Source: Bacillota bacterium (GTDB taxonomy: Bacteria > Bacillota > Clostridia > Lachnospirales > Lachnospiraceae). Taken from it: a stretch of 64,000 nt of DNA. Positions within the stretch are counted from its first letter, which is position 1. Each line of letters starts with the position of its first letter. Positions 8,511-15,707 of this stretch are shown piece by piece. The DNA lies in contig JAEWSH010000051.1 in assembly GCA_023398375.1 (NCBI GenBank), positions 124,001-188,000 of the forward strand. The letters run 5' to 3'. The position numbers and the translations under genes are program-made. The notes under the pieces are model-generated. The model saw nothing but the letters and a program-made list of their open reading frames with translations, was not told the DNA's origin and ran no database searches.

Positions 8511-8554
8511 TCCATGTATTTGAATGAAAAAGTAAAATCCTTCTAATACATGGA
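8511..8554. terminator. Inverted repeat between two convergent DtxR-type genes
   Basis: TCCATGTATT (8511-8520) and AATACATGGA (8545-8554) are perfect 10-base arms with a 24-base loop. They lie exactly between the convergent stop codons. The loop is long and the U-tract weak, so the terminator role is tentative. Confidence 0.4.
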
Positions 8555-8560
8555 TAGCGG

Positions 8561-8926
8561 TCAGTTATTCTGAATATATTGTTTAATCGCTTCGAAACTT
8601 TCGCTGCTGAGGACATGTTCGATTCGACATGCGTCTTCAGCAGCAATTTTTGAATCTACGCCCAACTGCATTAACCAGGTAGAGAAAAGAGTATGTCTTT
8701 CATAAACACTTTCAGCAATTTTCTTACCAGCTTCTGTAAGGGTAATAAATCCAGAATCCGATACGACGATATAATTATTTTCACGCAGATGCTTCATCGC
8801 AACACTAACACTGGATTTTTTGAAATCCAGTTCAACAGCTACGTCAATAGAACGTACAGCAGGCAGCCTATGACTTAACACTAAGATCGTTTCTAAGTAA
8901 TTTTCAGCTGATTCATTTACTATCAT
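8561..8926 (-). CDS. DtxR/MntR family metal-dependent regulator (second)
   Basis: 121 residues, the short MntR-like form without an SH3 domain. It has an N-terminal winged helix ('ESAENYLETILVLSHRLPAVRSIDVAVELDFKKSSVSVAMKHLRENNYIVV' pattern) and a metal domain with 'YERHTLFSTWLMQLG' and 'AAEDACRIEHVLSSESFEAI', which retains the D/E-A-C-R-I-E-H ligand set of iron/manganese-responsive members. Unlike the neighbouring family member at 8055, the ligand set looks intact, so this one is the better candidate for a true metal sensor. It is convergent with that gene and divergent from adenine deaminase. An inverted repeat overlaps its -10 box. Confidence 0.9.
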   Translation of the reverse strand: MIVNESAENYLETILVLSHRLPAVRSIDVAVELDFKKSSVSVAMKHLRENNYIVVSDSGFITLTEAGKKIAESVYERHTLFSTWLMQLGVDSKIAAEDACRIEHVLSSESFEAIKQYIQNN

Positions 8927-8954
8927 AACAAATTCCTCTTTTCACTTATTAATA

Positions 8955-8988
8955 ATGCTAGTATAGCATACAAAATTATGGAAAACAA
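8955..8988 (-). promoter_or_regulatory. Promoter of the second DtxR-type gene with overlapping inverted repeat
   Basis: On the minus strand, TTGTTT (8988-8983), a 17-base spacer and TATACT (8965-8960) form a promoter. ATGCTA-GTA-TAGCAT (8955-8969), a perfect inverted repeat, covers the -10 box, which suggests autoregulation. Confidence 0.55.
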
Positions 8989-9116
8989 TTGATTGAGTAA
9001 AACGAATATAGACTTCGTTGACTTCTGGTTATGCAAGTGATAAACTGCAAATAATCAAAAATAAGATAGAGAAAATATTAATTAATATAGGTGCGTGCAA
9101 TAGAGGAGCGGTGCAT

Positions 9117-10814
9117 ATGGAATTAACTCAGTATAAGAAATGCTCAAATGTAATAAGAGGATTACAAAAAGCAGATTTTGTTTTAAAAAACGCAAAAGTT
9201 ATCAACGTTTTTACAGAAGAAATACAGGAGGCAGACATTGCAATTGTTGAAGGTATCATAGTTGGAGTGGGAAATTACGAAGGAACAGTCGAACATGATG
9301 TATCCGGGAAATATGTATGTCCTGGATTTATTGATAGTCATCTGCATTTGGAATCTACATTGGTAACGCCGCCTGAGTTAGTCTGTAACGCTGCAATGTG
9401 CGGAACGACTACATTTATTGTAGACCCGCATGAATCTGCCAATGTATCGGGCAAAGATGGGATTGACTATATATTAGAGCAGACAGAAGATGTGCCTGCA
9501 AATGTATATGTCATGGTTCCATCCTGCGTCCCGGCTACAGAAGTGGATGATAATGGTTGTGTGCTGACGGCTGAAAAATTAGCACCTTACCTCAAAAACA
9601 GCAGAATATTAGGTCTTGGTGAAGTAATGGACTATAAAGCCGTTACTACGGGAAATGCAAAGATGCATGCGAAATTACGCTTATTCCAGGATAAAGTACG
9701 GGATGGGCATGCACCATTTTTAAATGATGCTGATTTAAATGCTTATGTACTGGCAGGAATCGCAACAGACCATGAATGCGTGGATTTTGCATATGCGATG
9801 CAGGAAAGAAGACGCGGGATGACGGTTCTTATCCGGGAAGGAAGTGCTGCAAAGAATCTGGAAGCAATTGTCGGTGGAATCGTAAATGCGGGTGCAGATA
9901 CAGCAGGATTTTGTTTCTGTACAGATGATAAACATATAGAAGAAATCAAAAAGGATGGACATATCAATTATAACGTTAAGAAAGCAGTGGAGTTAGGACT
10001 GCCACCAATAAAAGCCATAAAGATGGCAACAATCCAGGCAGCACGGTGCTATGGACTTACGAATATAGGAGCAATTGCGCCCGGATATCAGGCAGATCTG
10101 ATCGTATGCCAGAATCTGGAGGATTTTATAATTGAAGCAGTTTATTATAAAGGGAATTTAATAACAGAAGAGAAGATGAAGAGAAAACCGTGTCCGGCTA
10201 CATTGAAAAATACAGTACATATCCGAGATTTTAAAAAGGCAGATTTTGCTTTGAAAATTCCTGAGGAGCCATTTCCGGTCATTCAGATGATAGAAGGACA
10301 GATTACGACAAAAGAGTGCAGGGCAAAGATACCGGGAAATGAATTTTTTGCTCCGGATGATACCTATAAAAAGATCGTAGTGATTGAAAGGCATCATAAG
10401 ACTGGTAAAATGGGGGTTGGTGTTGTTACCGGGTTTGGCATCAGGAACGGTGCAATTGCCTCCAGTGTATCTCATGATTCTCATAATATTATTGTGATAG
10501 GGGACAATGACACTGATATGGAGATAGCCGTAAGGGAATTAGTCCGCACACAAGGAGGTTATACACTTGTGGAACATGGAAAAGTTGTCGGAACATTAGA
10601 ACTGCCGATTATGGGATTAATATCGGACCGCGGATATGTCTATGTGGATAAAGTGCTTTCTGCCATGATAAAAAAGGCACATACTATGGGAATTTCTGAA
10701 AATATGGATCCTTTTATTACACTTTCTTTTATGGCACTTCCTGTAATTCCGGAAATCAGAATAACACCACGAGGCATTTATAATGTACGGCAGCATGCAA
10801 TTGTAATAACATAA
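9117..10814 (+). CDS. ade: Adenine deaminase
   Basis: 565 residues from the ATG at 9117, which follows GAGGAG by eight bases; an upstream TTG in frame lacks a ribosome site. It is an amidohydrolase of the Ade type: N-terminal beta domain 'LKNAKVINVFTEEIQEADIAIVEGIIVGVG', metal-site motif 'PGFIDSHLHLEST' (about residues 74-86), 'VDPHESANVSG', 'GHAPFL', 'TDDKHIEEI', and the C-terminal Ade-specific domain ('ERHHKTGKMGVGVVTGFG', 'SVSHDSHNIIVIG'). It converts adenine to hypoxanthine and ammonia in purine salvage. I found no purine riboswitch consensus upstream. Its position between two iron loci appears incidental. Confidence 0.95.
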   Translation: MELTQYKKCSNVIRGLQKADFVLKNAKVINVFTEEIQEADIAIVEGIIVGVGNYEGTVEHDVSGKYVCPGFIDSHLHLESTLVTPPELVCNAAMCGTTTFIVDPHESANVSGKDGIDYILEQTEDVPANVYVMVPSCVPATEVDDNGCVLTAEKLAPYLKNSRILGLGEVMDYKAVTTGNAKMHAKLRLFQDKVRDGHAPFLNDADLNAYVLAGIATDHECVDFAYAMQERRRGMTVLIREGSAAKNLEAIVGGIVNAGADTAGFCFCTDDKHIEEIKKDGHINYNVKKAVELGLPPIKAIKMATIQAARCYGLTNIGAIAPGYQADLIVCQNLEDFIIEAVYYKGNLITEEKMKRKPCPATLKNTVHIRDFKKADFALKIPEEPFPVIQMIEGQITTKECRAKIPGNEFFAPDDTYKKIVVIERHHKTGKMGVGVVTGFGIRNGAIASSVSHDSHNIIVIGDNDTDMEIAVRELVRTQGGYTLVEHGKVVGTLELPIMGLISDRGYVYVDKVLSAMIKKAHTMGISENMDPFITLSFMALPVIPEIRITPRGIYNVRQHAIVIT

Positions 10815-10862
10815 AAATACAATAATGTGAAGTTATTATCAGGATAATTTTTAAAAAAGTTA

Positions 10863-10928
10863 TTGACAATATAAATCAGTTAGAATATACTAACCATGAA
10901 AGGTAAATGAAAGTGATTATCATTTACC
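10863..10928 (+). promoter_or_regulatory. Promoter of the second feo operon with two metal-regulator-like operators
   Basis: TTGACA (10863-10868), a 17-base spacer and TATACT (10886-10891) form a near-consensus promoter. GTTAG-N6-CTAAC (10879-10894) covers the -10 box and looks like a DtxR-family site. Just downstream, GGTAAATGA (10902-10910) and TCATTTACC (10920-10928) are perfect nine-base arms around a nine-base centre and resemble a Fur-type box. Dual metal control is inferred. Confidence 0.7.
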
Positions 10929-10951
10929 CATAAAATATAGACAGAAAGAAG

Positions 10952-11170
10952 ATGAATATCATGCCTTTGACAATGGCGAACACAGGAGAAACCAATGAAA
11001 TCAAAAAAATTGGCGGGAAGGAAGAAACAAGAAAATTTTTAGAGAATCTTGGATTTGTAGTAGGTGGCTGCGTAACTGTCATATCAGAAATTGGTGGTAA
11101 TATGATCGTAAATGTGAAAGAATCCAGAGTAGCCATTAATAAAGATATGGCAAATAAGATTATGGTCTGA
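10952..11170 (+). CDS. feoA: FeoA family protein (first of two in the second feo operon)
   Basis: 72 residues. Core pattern is 'IKKIGGKEETRKFLENLGFVVGGCVTVISEIGGNMIVNVKESRVAINKDMANKIMV', the SH3-like FeoA domain with 'LxxLGFVxGxxVxVIS'. The start at 10952 (MNIM) or at 10961 (MPLTMA) is possible; the second has better spacing from AGAAAGAAG. It is 26 bases upstream of a second, differently typed FeoA, a pairing common in Clostridia. It probably assists FeoB as a cytoplasmic adaptor. Confidence 0.88.
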   Translation: MNIMPLTMANTGETNEIKKIGGKEETRKFLENLGFVVGGCVTVISEIGGNMIVNVKESRVAINKDMANKIMV

Positions 11171-11196
11171 AAAAAGAAAAGTAGGAGAGAATTGAG

Positions 11197-11418
11197 ATGA
11201 AGACACTGAAAGAAATCAAATGCGGAGTTCAGGTTAAGGTCACTAAATTAAACGGGACAGGTGCGATTAAGAGACGAATCATGGATATGGGAATTACAAA
11301 AGGAACGGATATTTTTGTAAGAAAAGTGGCGCCGCTTGGGGATCCTGTTGAAATTACTGTAAGAGGATATGAACTGTCACTTCGGAAAGCGGATGCAGAG
11401 ATGATTGAAGTAGAATAA
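11197..11418 (+). CDS. feoA: FeoA family protein (second)
   Basis: 73 residues with the classical FeoA pattern: 'LKEIKCGVQVKVTKLNGTGAIKRRIMDMGITKGTDIFVRKVAPLGDPVEITVRGYELSLRKADAEMIEV', where GxxKRRxxDMGI and 'PLGDPVEITVRGYELSLR' are diagnostic. ATG follows TAGGAGAGA. It is closer to the conventional FeoA than the preceding gene. Between it and feoB lie 125 bases with a further GTTAG-N6-CTAAC site, so feoB may have additional control. Confidence 0.93.
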   Translation: MKTLKEIKCGVQVKVTKLNGTGAIKRRIMDMGITKGTDIFVRKVAPLGDPVEITVRGYELSLRKADAEMIEVE

Positions 11419-11433
11419 TTTTTTTGCCCACGA

Positions 11434-11449
11434 GTTAGACGAGGCTAAC
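11434..11449 (+). promoter_or_regulatory. GTTAG-N6-CTAAC inverted repeat between feoA and feoB
   Basis: GTTAG-ACGAGG-CTAAC has the same arms and spacing as the site at 10879-10894. It lies just after the feoA stop and about 95 bases before feoB. It could be a second operator of the same regulator or an RNA hairpin. Confidence 0.5.
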
Positions 11450-11543
11450 ATAAATTAGATTGATGAAACGGGAATGGGATTATTTAGATTATTGATGATA
11501 AAAAATAAGACTTCAAAGATAAATAGAAAAGAGGAGCGAAAAA

Positions 11544-13736
11544 ATGTCAGTAAAAATTGCACTAGCAGGAAATCCAAACTGTGGTAAAACAACATTATTT
11601 AACGCCTTAACGGGATCGAACCAGTTTGTAGGTAACTGGCCGGGTGTTACAGTTGAAAAAAAAGAAGGTAAATTGAAGGCAAAATATGGTTCCGGTGATG
11701 GTACAGCGGTCGTTATCATGGATTTACCAGGTATTTATTCTTTATCTCCCTATACATTAGAAGAGGTAGTGGCAAGGAACTATCTGATCGGAGAACGCCC
11801 AGATGCTATTTTAAATATTGTTGACGGAACAAATATTGAAAGAAATTTATATTTGTCAACACAACTGATGGAACTCGGGATACCAGTCATTATGGCGATC
11901 AACATGATGGATGTTGTTGAGAAAAACGGCGATGAGATCCGTATCGAAAAGTTGAGCATGAAATTGGGATGTGAAGTGGTACGTATTTCAGCACTGAAAG
12001 AAACAGGCATTAAGGAAGCAATCCAAAAGGCGGTCACATTGGCAAAATCAAAAGCACAAACTCCACCGGTGCATGAATTCTCAATAGCGGTAGAAGAAGT
12101 ATTAGCTTCCGTAGAAGAAAAATTAGATGCATCGGTTCCAGAGGAACAGAGACGATTCTTTGCAATTAAGTTATTGGAGCGTGATGATAAGATTCAGGGC
12201 AAGATGCATCAGATTCCGGATATATCAGAAGAGATTATGCAAATCGAAAAGGAAATGGATGATGATACAGAAAGTATTATTACCAATGAAAGATATACAT
12301 ATATTTCTTCCATTATGAAAGAATGTTATACAAAGAAGAACAGAGGACAGCTGAGTGCATCAGATAAGATTGACAGAGTAGTAACGAACAGATGGCTGGC
12401 GCTTCCGATTTTTGCAGCAGTTATGTTTATTGTATATTACGTTTCTGTAACCACGGTCGGCGGTTGGGCAACTGACTGGGCTAACGATGGTGTATTTGGT
12501 GAAGGATGGAGTCTATTCGGATTGGAGATCCCCGGCATACCGGTCATGATGGAATCTTTACTTACAAGTATTGGCTGTGCAGACTGGCTGCAAAGTCTGA
12601 TTTTGGATGGTATTATAGGTGGTGTCGGTGCAGTACTTGGATTTGTACCACAGATGTTGATCCTGTTTATCTTTTTGGCTTTTTTGGAAGCATGTGGATA
12701 TATGGCAAGAGTTGCATTTATTATGGATCGGATCTTCCGCAAGTTTGGTTTATCAGGAAAATCATTTATCCCAATGCTTATCGGCAGCGGCTGCGGTGTA
12801 CCTGGCATTATGGCATCTCGTACCATTGAAAATGACCGTGACAGAAAGATGACCATTATGACAACAACATTTATACCATGCGGTGCAAAGTTACCGATAA
12901 TCGCATTAATTGCCGGTGCTTTATTCAACGGGGCATGGTGGGTCGCACCAAGTGCTTACTTTGTAGGAATTGGAGCAATCATTATATCAGGTATTATTTT
13001 AAAGAAAACAAAAATGTTCGCTGGGGATCCGGCACCTTTCGTAATGGAACTTCCGGCATATCACTGGCCGACCTTTGGAAATGTTATGAGAAGTATGTGG
13101 GAACGTGGCTTTTCCTTTATTAAGAAAGCAGGAACTATTATATTACTTTCTACTATCTTTATCTGGTTCACACAAGGTTTTGGATGGTCGAATGGCAGTT
13201 TTGGTATGGTCGATGATATGAACGAAAGTATTCTTGCAGCAATCGGAGGAGTTCTTGCACCGATCTTCGCACCATTGGGATGGGGTGACTGGAAGTCTGC
13301 AGTAGCAGCAATCACAGGACTCGTGGCAAAAGAAAATGTTGTAGGAACATTTGGTGTATTGTATGGATTTGCAGAAGTAGCAGAAGATGGAACAGAAATC
13401 TGGGGAACACTTGCTTCCAGTATGACGGCAGTTGCAGCATATTCTTTCCTGGTATTCAATCTTCTTTGTGCACCTTGCTTTGCGGCTATGGGAGCAATAA
13501 AAAGAGAAATGAATAATGCCAAATGGTTCTGGACTGCAGTCGGATATCAGACAGGTCTTGCATATGTAGCGTCCTTATGTATCTATCAGGTTGGAACACT
13601 ATTTACCACGGGTGCATTCGGAGTTGGAACAGTAGTTGCATTTGCATTGATACTTGTTCTTATCTATTTATTATTCAGACCATATAAAGTAAGTGAGACC
13701 TTACAGATCAAGGATTTGAAAACAGTAAAATTATAG
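11544..13736 (+). CDS. feoB: Ferrous iron transport protein B (second system)
   Basis: 730 residues. G domain with G1 GNPNCGKTT (residues 9-17), switch I 'GNWPGVTVEKKEG', G3 DLPG, G4 NMMD; then the membrane part with gate motifs 'GSGCGVPGIMASRTI' and 'TTFIPCGAKLPIIALI' and later 'VAKENVVGTFG'. This is the classic FeoB pattern. ATG follows GAGGAGCG. Together with two FeoA proteins upstream and the Cys-rich accessory protein 28 bases downstream it forms a complete Gram-positive Feo operon. The gate sequence differs strongly from the other FeoB in this window (CGFGCNAAGI-type), which suggests a functional split between the two systems. Confidence 0.96.
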   Translation: MSVKIALAGNPNCGKTTLFNALTGSNQFVGNWPGVTVEKKEGKLKAKYGSGDGTAVVIMDLPGIYSLSPYTLEEVVARNYLIGERPDAILNIVDGTNIERNLYLSTQLMELGIPVIMAINMMDVVEKNGDEIRIEKLSMKLGCEVVRISALKETGIKEAIQKAVTLAKSKAQTPPVHEFSIAVEEVLASVEEKLDASVPEEQRRFFAIKLLERDDKIQGKMHQIPDISEEIMQIEKEMDDDTESIITNERYTYISSIMKECYTKKNRGQLSASDKIDRVVTNRWLALPIFAAVMFIVYYVSVTTVGGWATDWANDGVFGEGWSLFGLEIPGIPVMMESLLTSIGCADWLQSLILDGIIGGVGAVLGFVPQMLILFIFLAFLEACGYMARVAFIMDRIFRKFGLSGKSFIPMLIGSGCGVPGIMASRTIENDRDRKMTIMTTTFIPCGAKLPIIALIAGALFNGAWWVAPSAYFVGIGAIIISGIILKKTKMFAGDPAPFVMELPAYHWPTFGNVMRSMWERGFSFIKKAGTIILLSTIFIWFTQGFGWSNGSFGMVDDMNESILAAIGGVLAPIFAPLGWGDWKSAVAAITGLVAKENVVGTFGVLYGFAEVAEDGTEIWGTLASSMTAVAAYSFLVFNLLCAPCFAAMGAIKREMNNAKWFWTAVGYQTGLAYVASLCIYQVGTLFTTGAFGVGTVVAFALILVLIYLLFRPYKVSETLQIKDLKTVKL

Positions 13737-13764
13737 AAGTTTTGTATCGGAAGGGAGGATGTAT

Positions 13765-13902
13765 ATGGGAACAATTATAGTAGGAATCGTTCTATGTAGC
13801 ATTATCGCAATGGTCATATCAAGTATGATAAAAGATAAGAAAAACGGAAAATCCATTCAGTGTGGCGGTGATTGTAAACATTGTGGCGGACATTGCCACT
13901 AA
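13765..13902 (+). CDS. FeoB-associated Cys-rich membrane protein
   Basis: A 45-residue protein missed by length cut-offs. ATG at 13765 follows AAGGGAGG. Residues 2-22 form one hydrophobic helix (GTIIVGIVLCSIIAMVIS), then a lysine-rich stretch and a Cys/His-rich tail 'CGGDCKHCGGHCH'. This is the layout of the FeoB-associated Cys-rich protein family (Pfam FeoB_associated), found directly after feoB in Firmicutes and thought to replace FeoC. The tail probably binds Fe2+ or an Fe-S cluster. The stop codon is formed by the first bases of the 63-bp repeat array. Confidence 0.9.
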   Translation: MGTIIVGIVLCSIIAMVISSMIKDKKNGKSIQCGGDCKHCGGHCH

Positions 13903-14046
13903 AGCGGCAGATGGGAGCAAATGTGAAATAAAGCATTCACACTCCCTGATTTTAAGTGCCGCTAAAGCGGCAGATGGGAGCAAATGTGAAAAAGAGCATT
14001 CACACTCCCTGATTTTAAGTGCCGCTAAAGCGGCAGATGGGAGCAA
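13900..14046 (+). repeat. 63-bp tandem hairpin repeat, 2.3 copies, between the feo operon and fur
   Basis: Units start at 13900, 13963 and 14026 (period exactly 63); the third is cut after about 21 bases where fur begins. The two full units differ at only a few bases. Each contains nested arms: GCGGCA/TGCCGC outside, GGGAG/CTCCC, and TGTGAA/TTCACA inside. The unit junctions also form TGCCGC-TAAA-GCGGCA. Because 63 is a multiple of three the array is open in the fur frame (21-residue repeat), but no good start precedes it. The third copy supplies the GGGAG ribosome site of fur. The array resembles REP/BIME-type intergenic repeats. Confidence 0.9.
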
Positions 14047-14047
14047 G

Positions 14048-14467
14048 ATGACAAAGGATAGAATTCTGGAAACATTGAAAGAAAGAGGCTGCAGAATAAC
14101 AAAACAAAGAATCCTCATTATAGATGTGATTCTGGAAAATGAATGTTCCTGCTGTAAGGAAATCTATTATAGAGCCTCACAGATTGATCACACGATAGGA
14201 ATTGCGACGGTATACCGGTTAGTAAACACACTGGAGGAAATTGGGGCGATCAGTCGTAAAAACATGTATAAAGTAGCATTTTCAGAAGAATGTAATATGA
14301 AAAATGCATGTACAGTAGTGTTGGATGATGAAACAATCTATAATCTGTCTGCAAAGAACTGGAATGCAGTAATCAAAGCGGGCTTATCAGCCTGTGGCTA
14401 CCTTAAAAATCAAAATATTTTTAAAATAGTAGTTAAAGAATGTGAGTGTGAAGGCATAAGCTGTTAA
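14048..14467 (+). CDS. Fur family regulator with atypical Cys-rich metal domain
   Basis: 139 residues from ATG at 14048, preceded by GGGAG contributed by the repeat array. The DNA-binding half is clearly Fur: 'LKERGCRITKQRILIIDVIL', 'YYRASQIDHTIGIATVYRLVNTLEEIGAI'. The C-terminal half lacks the usual HHDH/HxH and CxxC zinc motifs. Instead it has scattered cysteines (ECSCC, EECNMKNAC, ECECEGISC). A role in iron control of the upstream feo operon fits its position, but the sensing chemistry could differ from ordinary Fur. A longer in-frame extension through the repeats is possible but has no supporting start. Confidence 0.85.
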   Translation: MTKDRILETLKERGCRITKQRILIIDVILENECSCCKEIYYRASQIDHTIGIATVYRLVNTLEEIGAISRKNMYKVAFSEECNMKNACTVVLDDETIYNLSAKNWNAVIKAGLSACGYLKNQNIFKIVVKECECEGISC

Positions 14468-14539
14468 GGAATTGAGCAAAATTGCGTAAATTGACAAACT
14501 TAAACAATGTATATAAGCTTTTTATTTTATAAAATCCTC

Positions 14540-14568
14540 TTGACATTAGTTTTTCTTTTTAGTAATAT
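14540..14568 (+). promoter_or_regulatory. Promoter of the thioredoxin gene
   Basis: TTGACA (14540-14545), 17-base spacer, TAATAT (14563-14568). It predicts a leader of about 115 bases before the thioredoxin ATG. I see no riboswitch-like fold in the AT-rich leader. Confidence 0.6.
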
Positions 14569-14691
14569 ATATTTATAATAAGTTGCACACAATCAAATAG
14601 CAAACAATAAATAAATATTTTATAAAATGTTATAAAGATTAGATTTTTGTGCATAGTAATGAAAAGAATAAATAAAATAGGAGGATGCAAT

Positions 14692-15000
14692 ATGGCAGCA
14701 TTACACATAACAGTAGATGATTTTGAAAAAGAGGTATTACAATCTGATAAACCGGTATTGGTTGATTTTTGGGCAGCATGGTGCGGACCATGTAAGATGT
14801 TACTGCCGACCGTCGAAGCTTTGGCAGATGAAGTAACAGATGCTAAAATTTGTAAAGTAAATGTGGATGAGCAGAATGCATTGGCTGCAAAATACGGAAT
14901 CATGACAATTCCAACATTAATGGTATTTAAGAATGGGGAAGTTTCTCATAAAGCCATTGGTGTGAAGTCTAAAAAAGAAATATTGGAAATGTTACAATAA
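14692..15000 (+). CDS. trxA: Thioredoxin
   Basis: 102 residues, normal thioredoxin size. ATG at 14692 follows AGGAGG by seven bases; an upstream in-frame ATG lacks a ribosome site. Active site WCGPC (Cys31 and Cys34) lies in 'LVDFWAAWCGPCKML', and the cis-proline loop is 'MTIPTLMVFKNGE'. It is a cytoplasmic disulfide reductase that serves ribonucleotide reductase, peroxiredoxins and others. It is a single gene with its own promoter and terminator, and no thioredoxin reductase is adjacent. Confidence 0.95.
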   Translation: MAALHITVDDFEKEVLQSDKPVLVDFWAAWCGPCKMLLPTVEALADEVTDAKICKVNVDEQNALAAKYGIMTIPTLMVFKNGEVSHKAIGVKSKKEILEMLQ

Positions 15001-15016
15001 CAAAATGAATTATCTG

Positions 15017-15056
15017 AAAATGAGCATAGGAGATTCTTCTCTTTTATGCTCATTTT
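15017..15056 (+). terminator. Terminator after thioredoxin
   Basis: AAAATGAGCATA (15017-15028) and TATGCTCATTTT (15045-15056) are perfect 12-base arms around a 16-base loop. It can serve the convergent CBS gene as well. Confidence 0.75.
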
Positions 15057-15085
15057 AGGTATCGCTTATTTAATTATGAGAGCTC

Positions 15086-15514
15086 TTATCTTTGTGGAGA
15101 ACAAGGTCTTGAAATATTTTTTAATGCTTTTTCAGCATTATCCTGAGTAGATGACTCCTGTGAAATATCACCCAGGGCAACGATTCCAACCAGGCTATTA
15201 TTCTCCACAACCGGAAGTCTACGAATTTGTTTTTCGCTCATAATTCTGGCAGCATCGCGTACATTCATATCGGGTGTCCCAAAAGTGCAATCAGTTGACA
15301 TAATAGAACTTACTTGCTCTTGGCGGGTATTCTGACCACTTGCTACAGATCTTAATACAATATCTCGGTCCGTGACGATTCCAATTACGGAATTCTGCCG
15401 GCATACAGGGATAGAACCAACATCATGTTGTTTCATTAATTGTGCAGCCTTTTCAATCGAATCTTCCCAACCGACCCAAGCAACATCTCTAGACATAATA
15501 TCTTTTACTATCAT
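15086..15514 (-). CDS. Tandem CBS domain protein
   Basis: 142 residues made almost only of two CBS repeats: 'IVKDIMSRDVAWVGWEDSIEKAAQLMKQHDVGSIPVC' with 'VIGIVTDRDIVLRSVA', then 'VSSIMSTDCTFGTPDMNVRDAARIMSEKQIRRLPVV' with 'LVGIVALGDIS'. A strong GGAGGTGATT precedes the start. Stand-alone CBS pairs bind adenosine nucleotides or SAM and usually modulate another protein; no partner is encoded next to it. It resembles the YkuL/HRP1-like single-unit group. Function beyond ligand sensing is unknown. Confidence 0.9.
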   Translation of the reverse strand: MIVKDIMSRDVAWVGWEDSIEKAAQLMKQHDVGSIPVCRQNSVIGIVTDRDIVLRSVASGQNTRQEQVSSIMSTDCTFGTPDMNVRDAARIMSEKQIRRLPVVENNSLVGIVALGDISQESSTQDNAEKALKNISRPCSPQR

Positions 15515-15707
15515 ACAATCACCTCCACTTATAGATTGCCCATTCAGACAGAGAAATATTTAAAAATTTCATATAATCTCTTTTACACAGGCAGAAAAAA
15601 ATATGCCAGCGATAACGGAAAAGAGAAAAGTGGAATTGATATTTTACGGACATGGTGATATGATAATTTGATAAAAGAATACAGGGGAGAACAATAGTTA
15701 GTATATT

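Noticed and set aside
8927..9116. Purine riboswitch upstream of adenine deaminase
   Set aside because: The conserved loop sequences of the purine aptamer were not found in this stretch.
12437..12928. 163-codon minus-strand frame inside feoB
   Set aside because: It lies wholly within a well-supported plus-strand gene and shows only antisense hydrophobic composition; the same applies to other long antisense frames in the window.
13900..14046. CRISPR array
   Set aside because: The repeats are contiguous with no unique spacers and no cas genes are nearby.
13862..14047. N-terminal extension of Fur through the 63-bp repeats
   Set aside because: The frame is open only because the repeat length is a multiple of three; no ribosome site precedes it and Fur homology starts at 14048.
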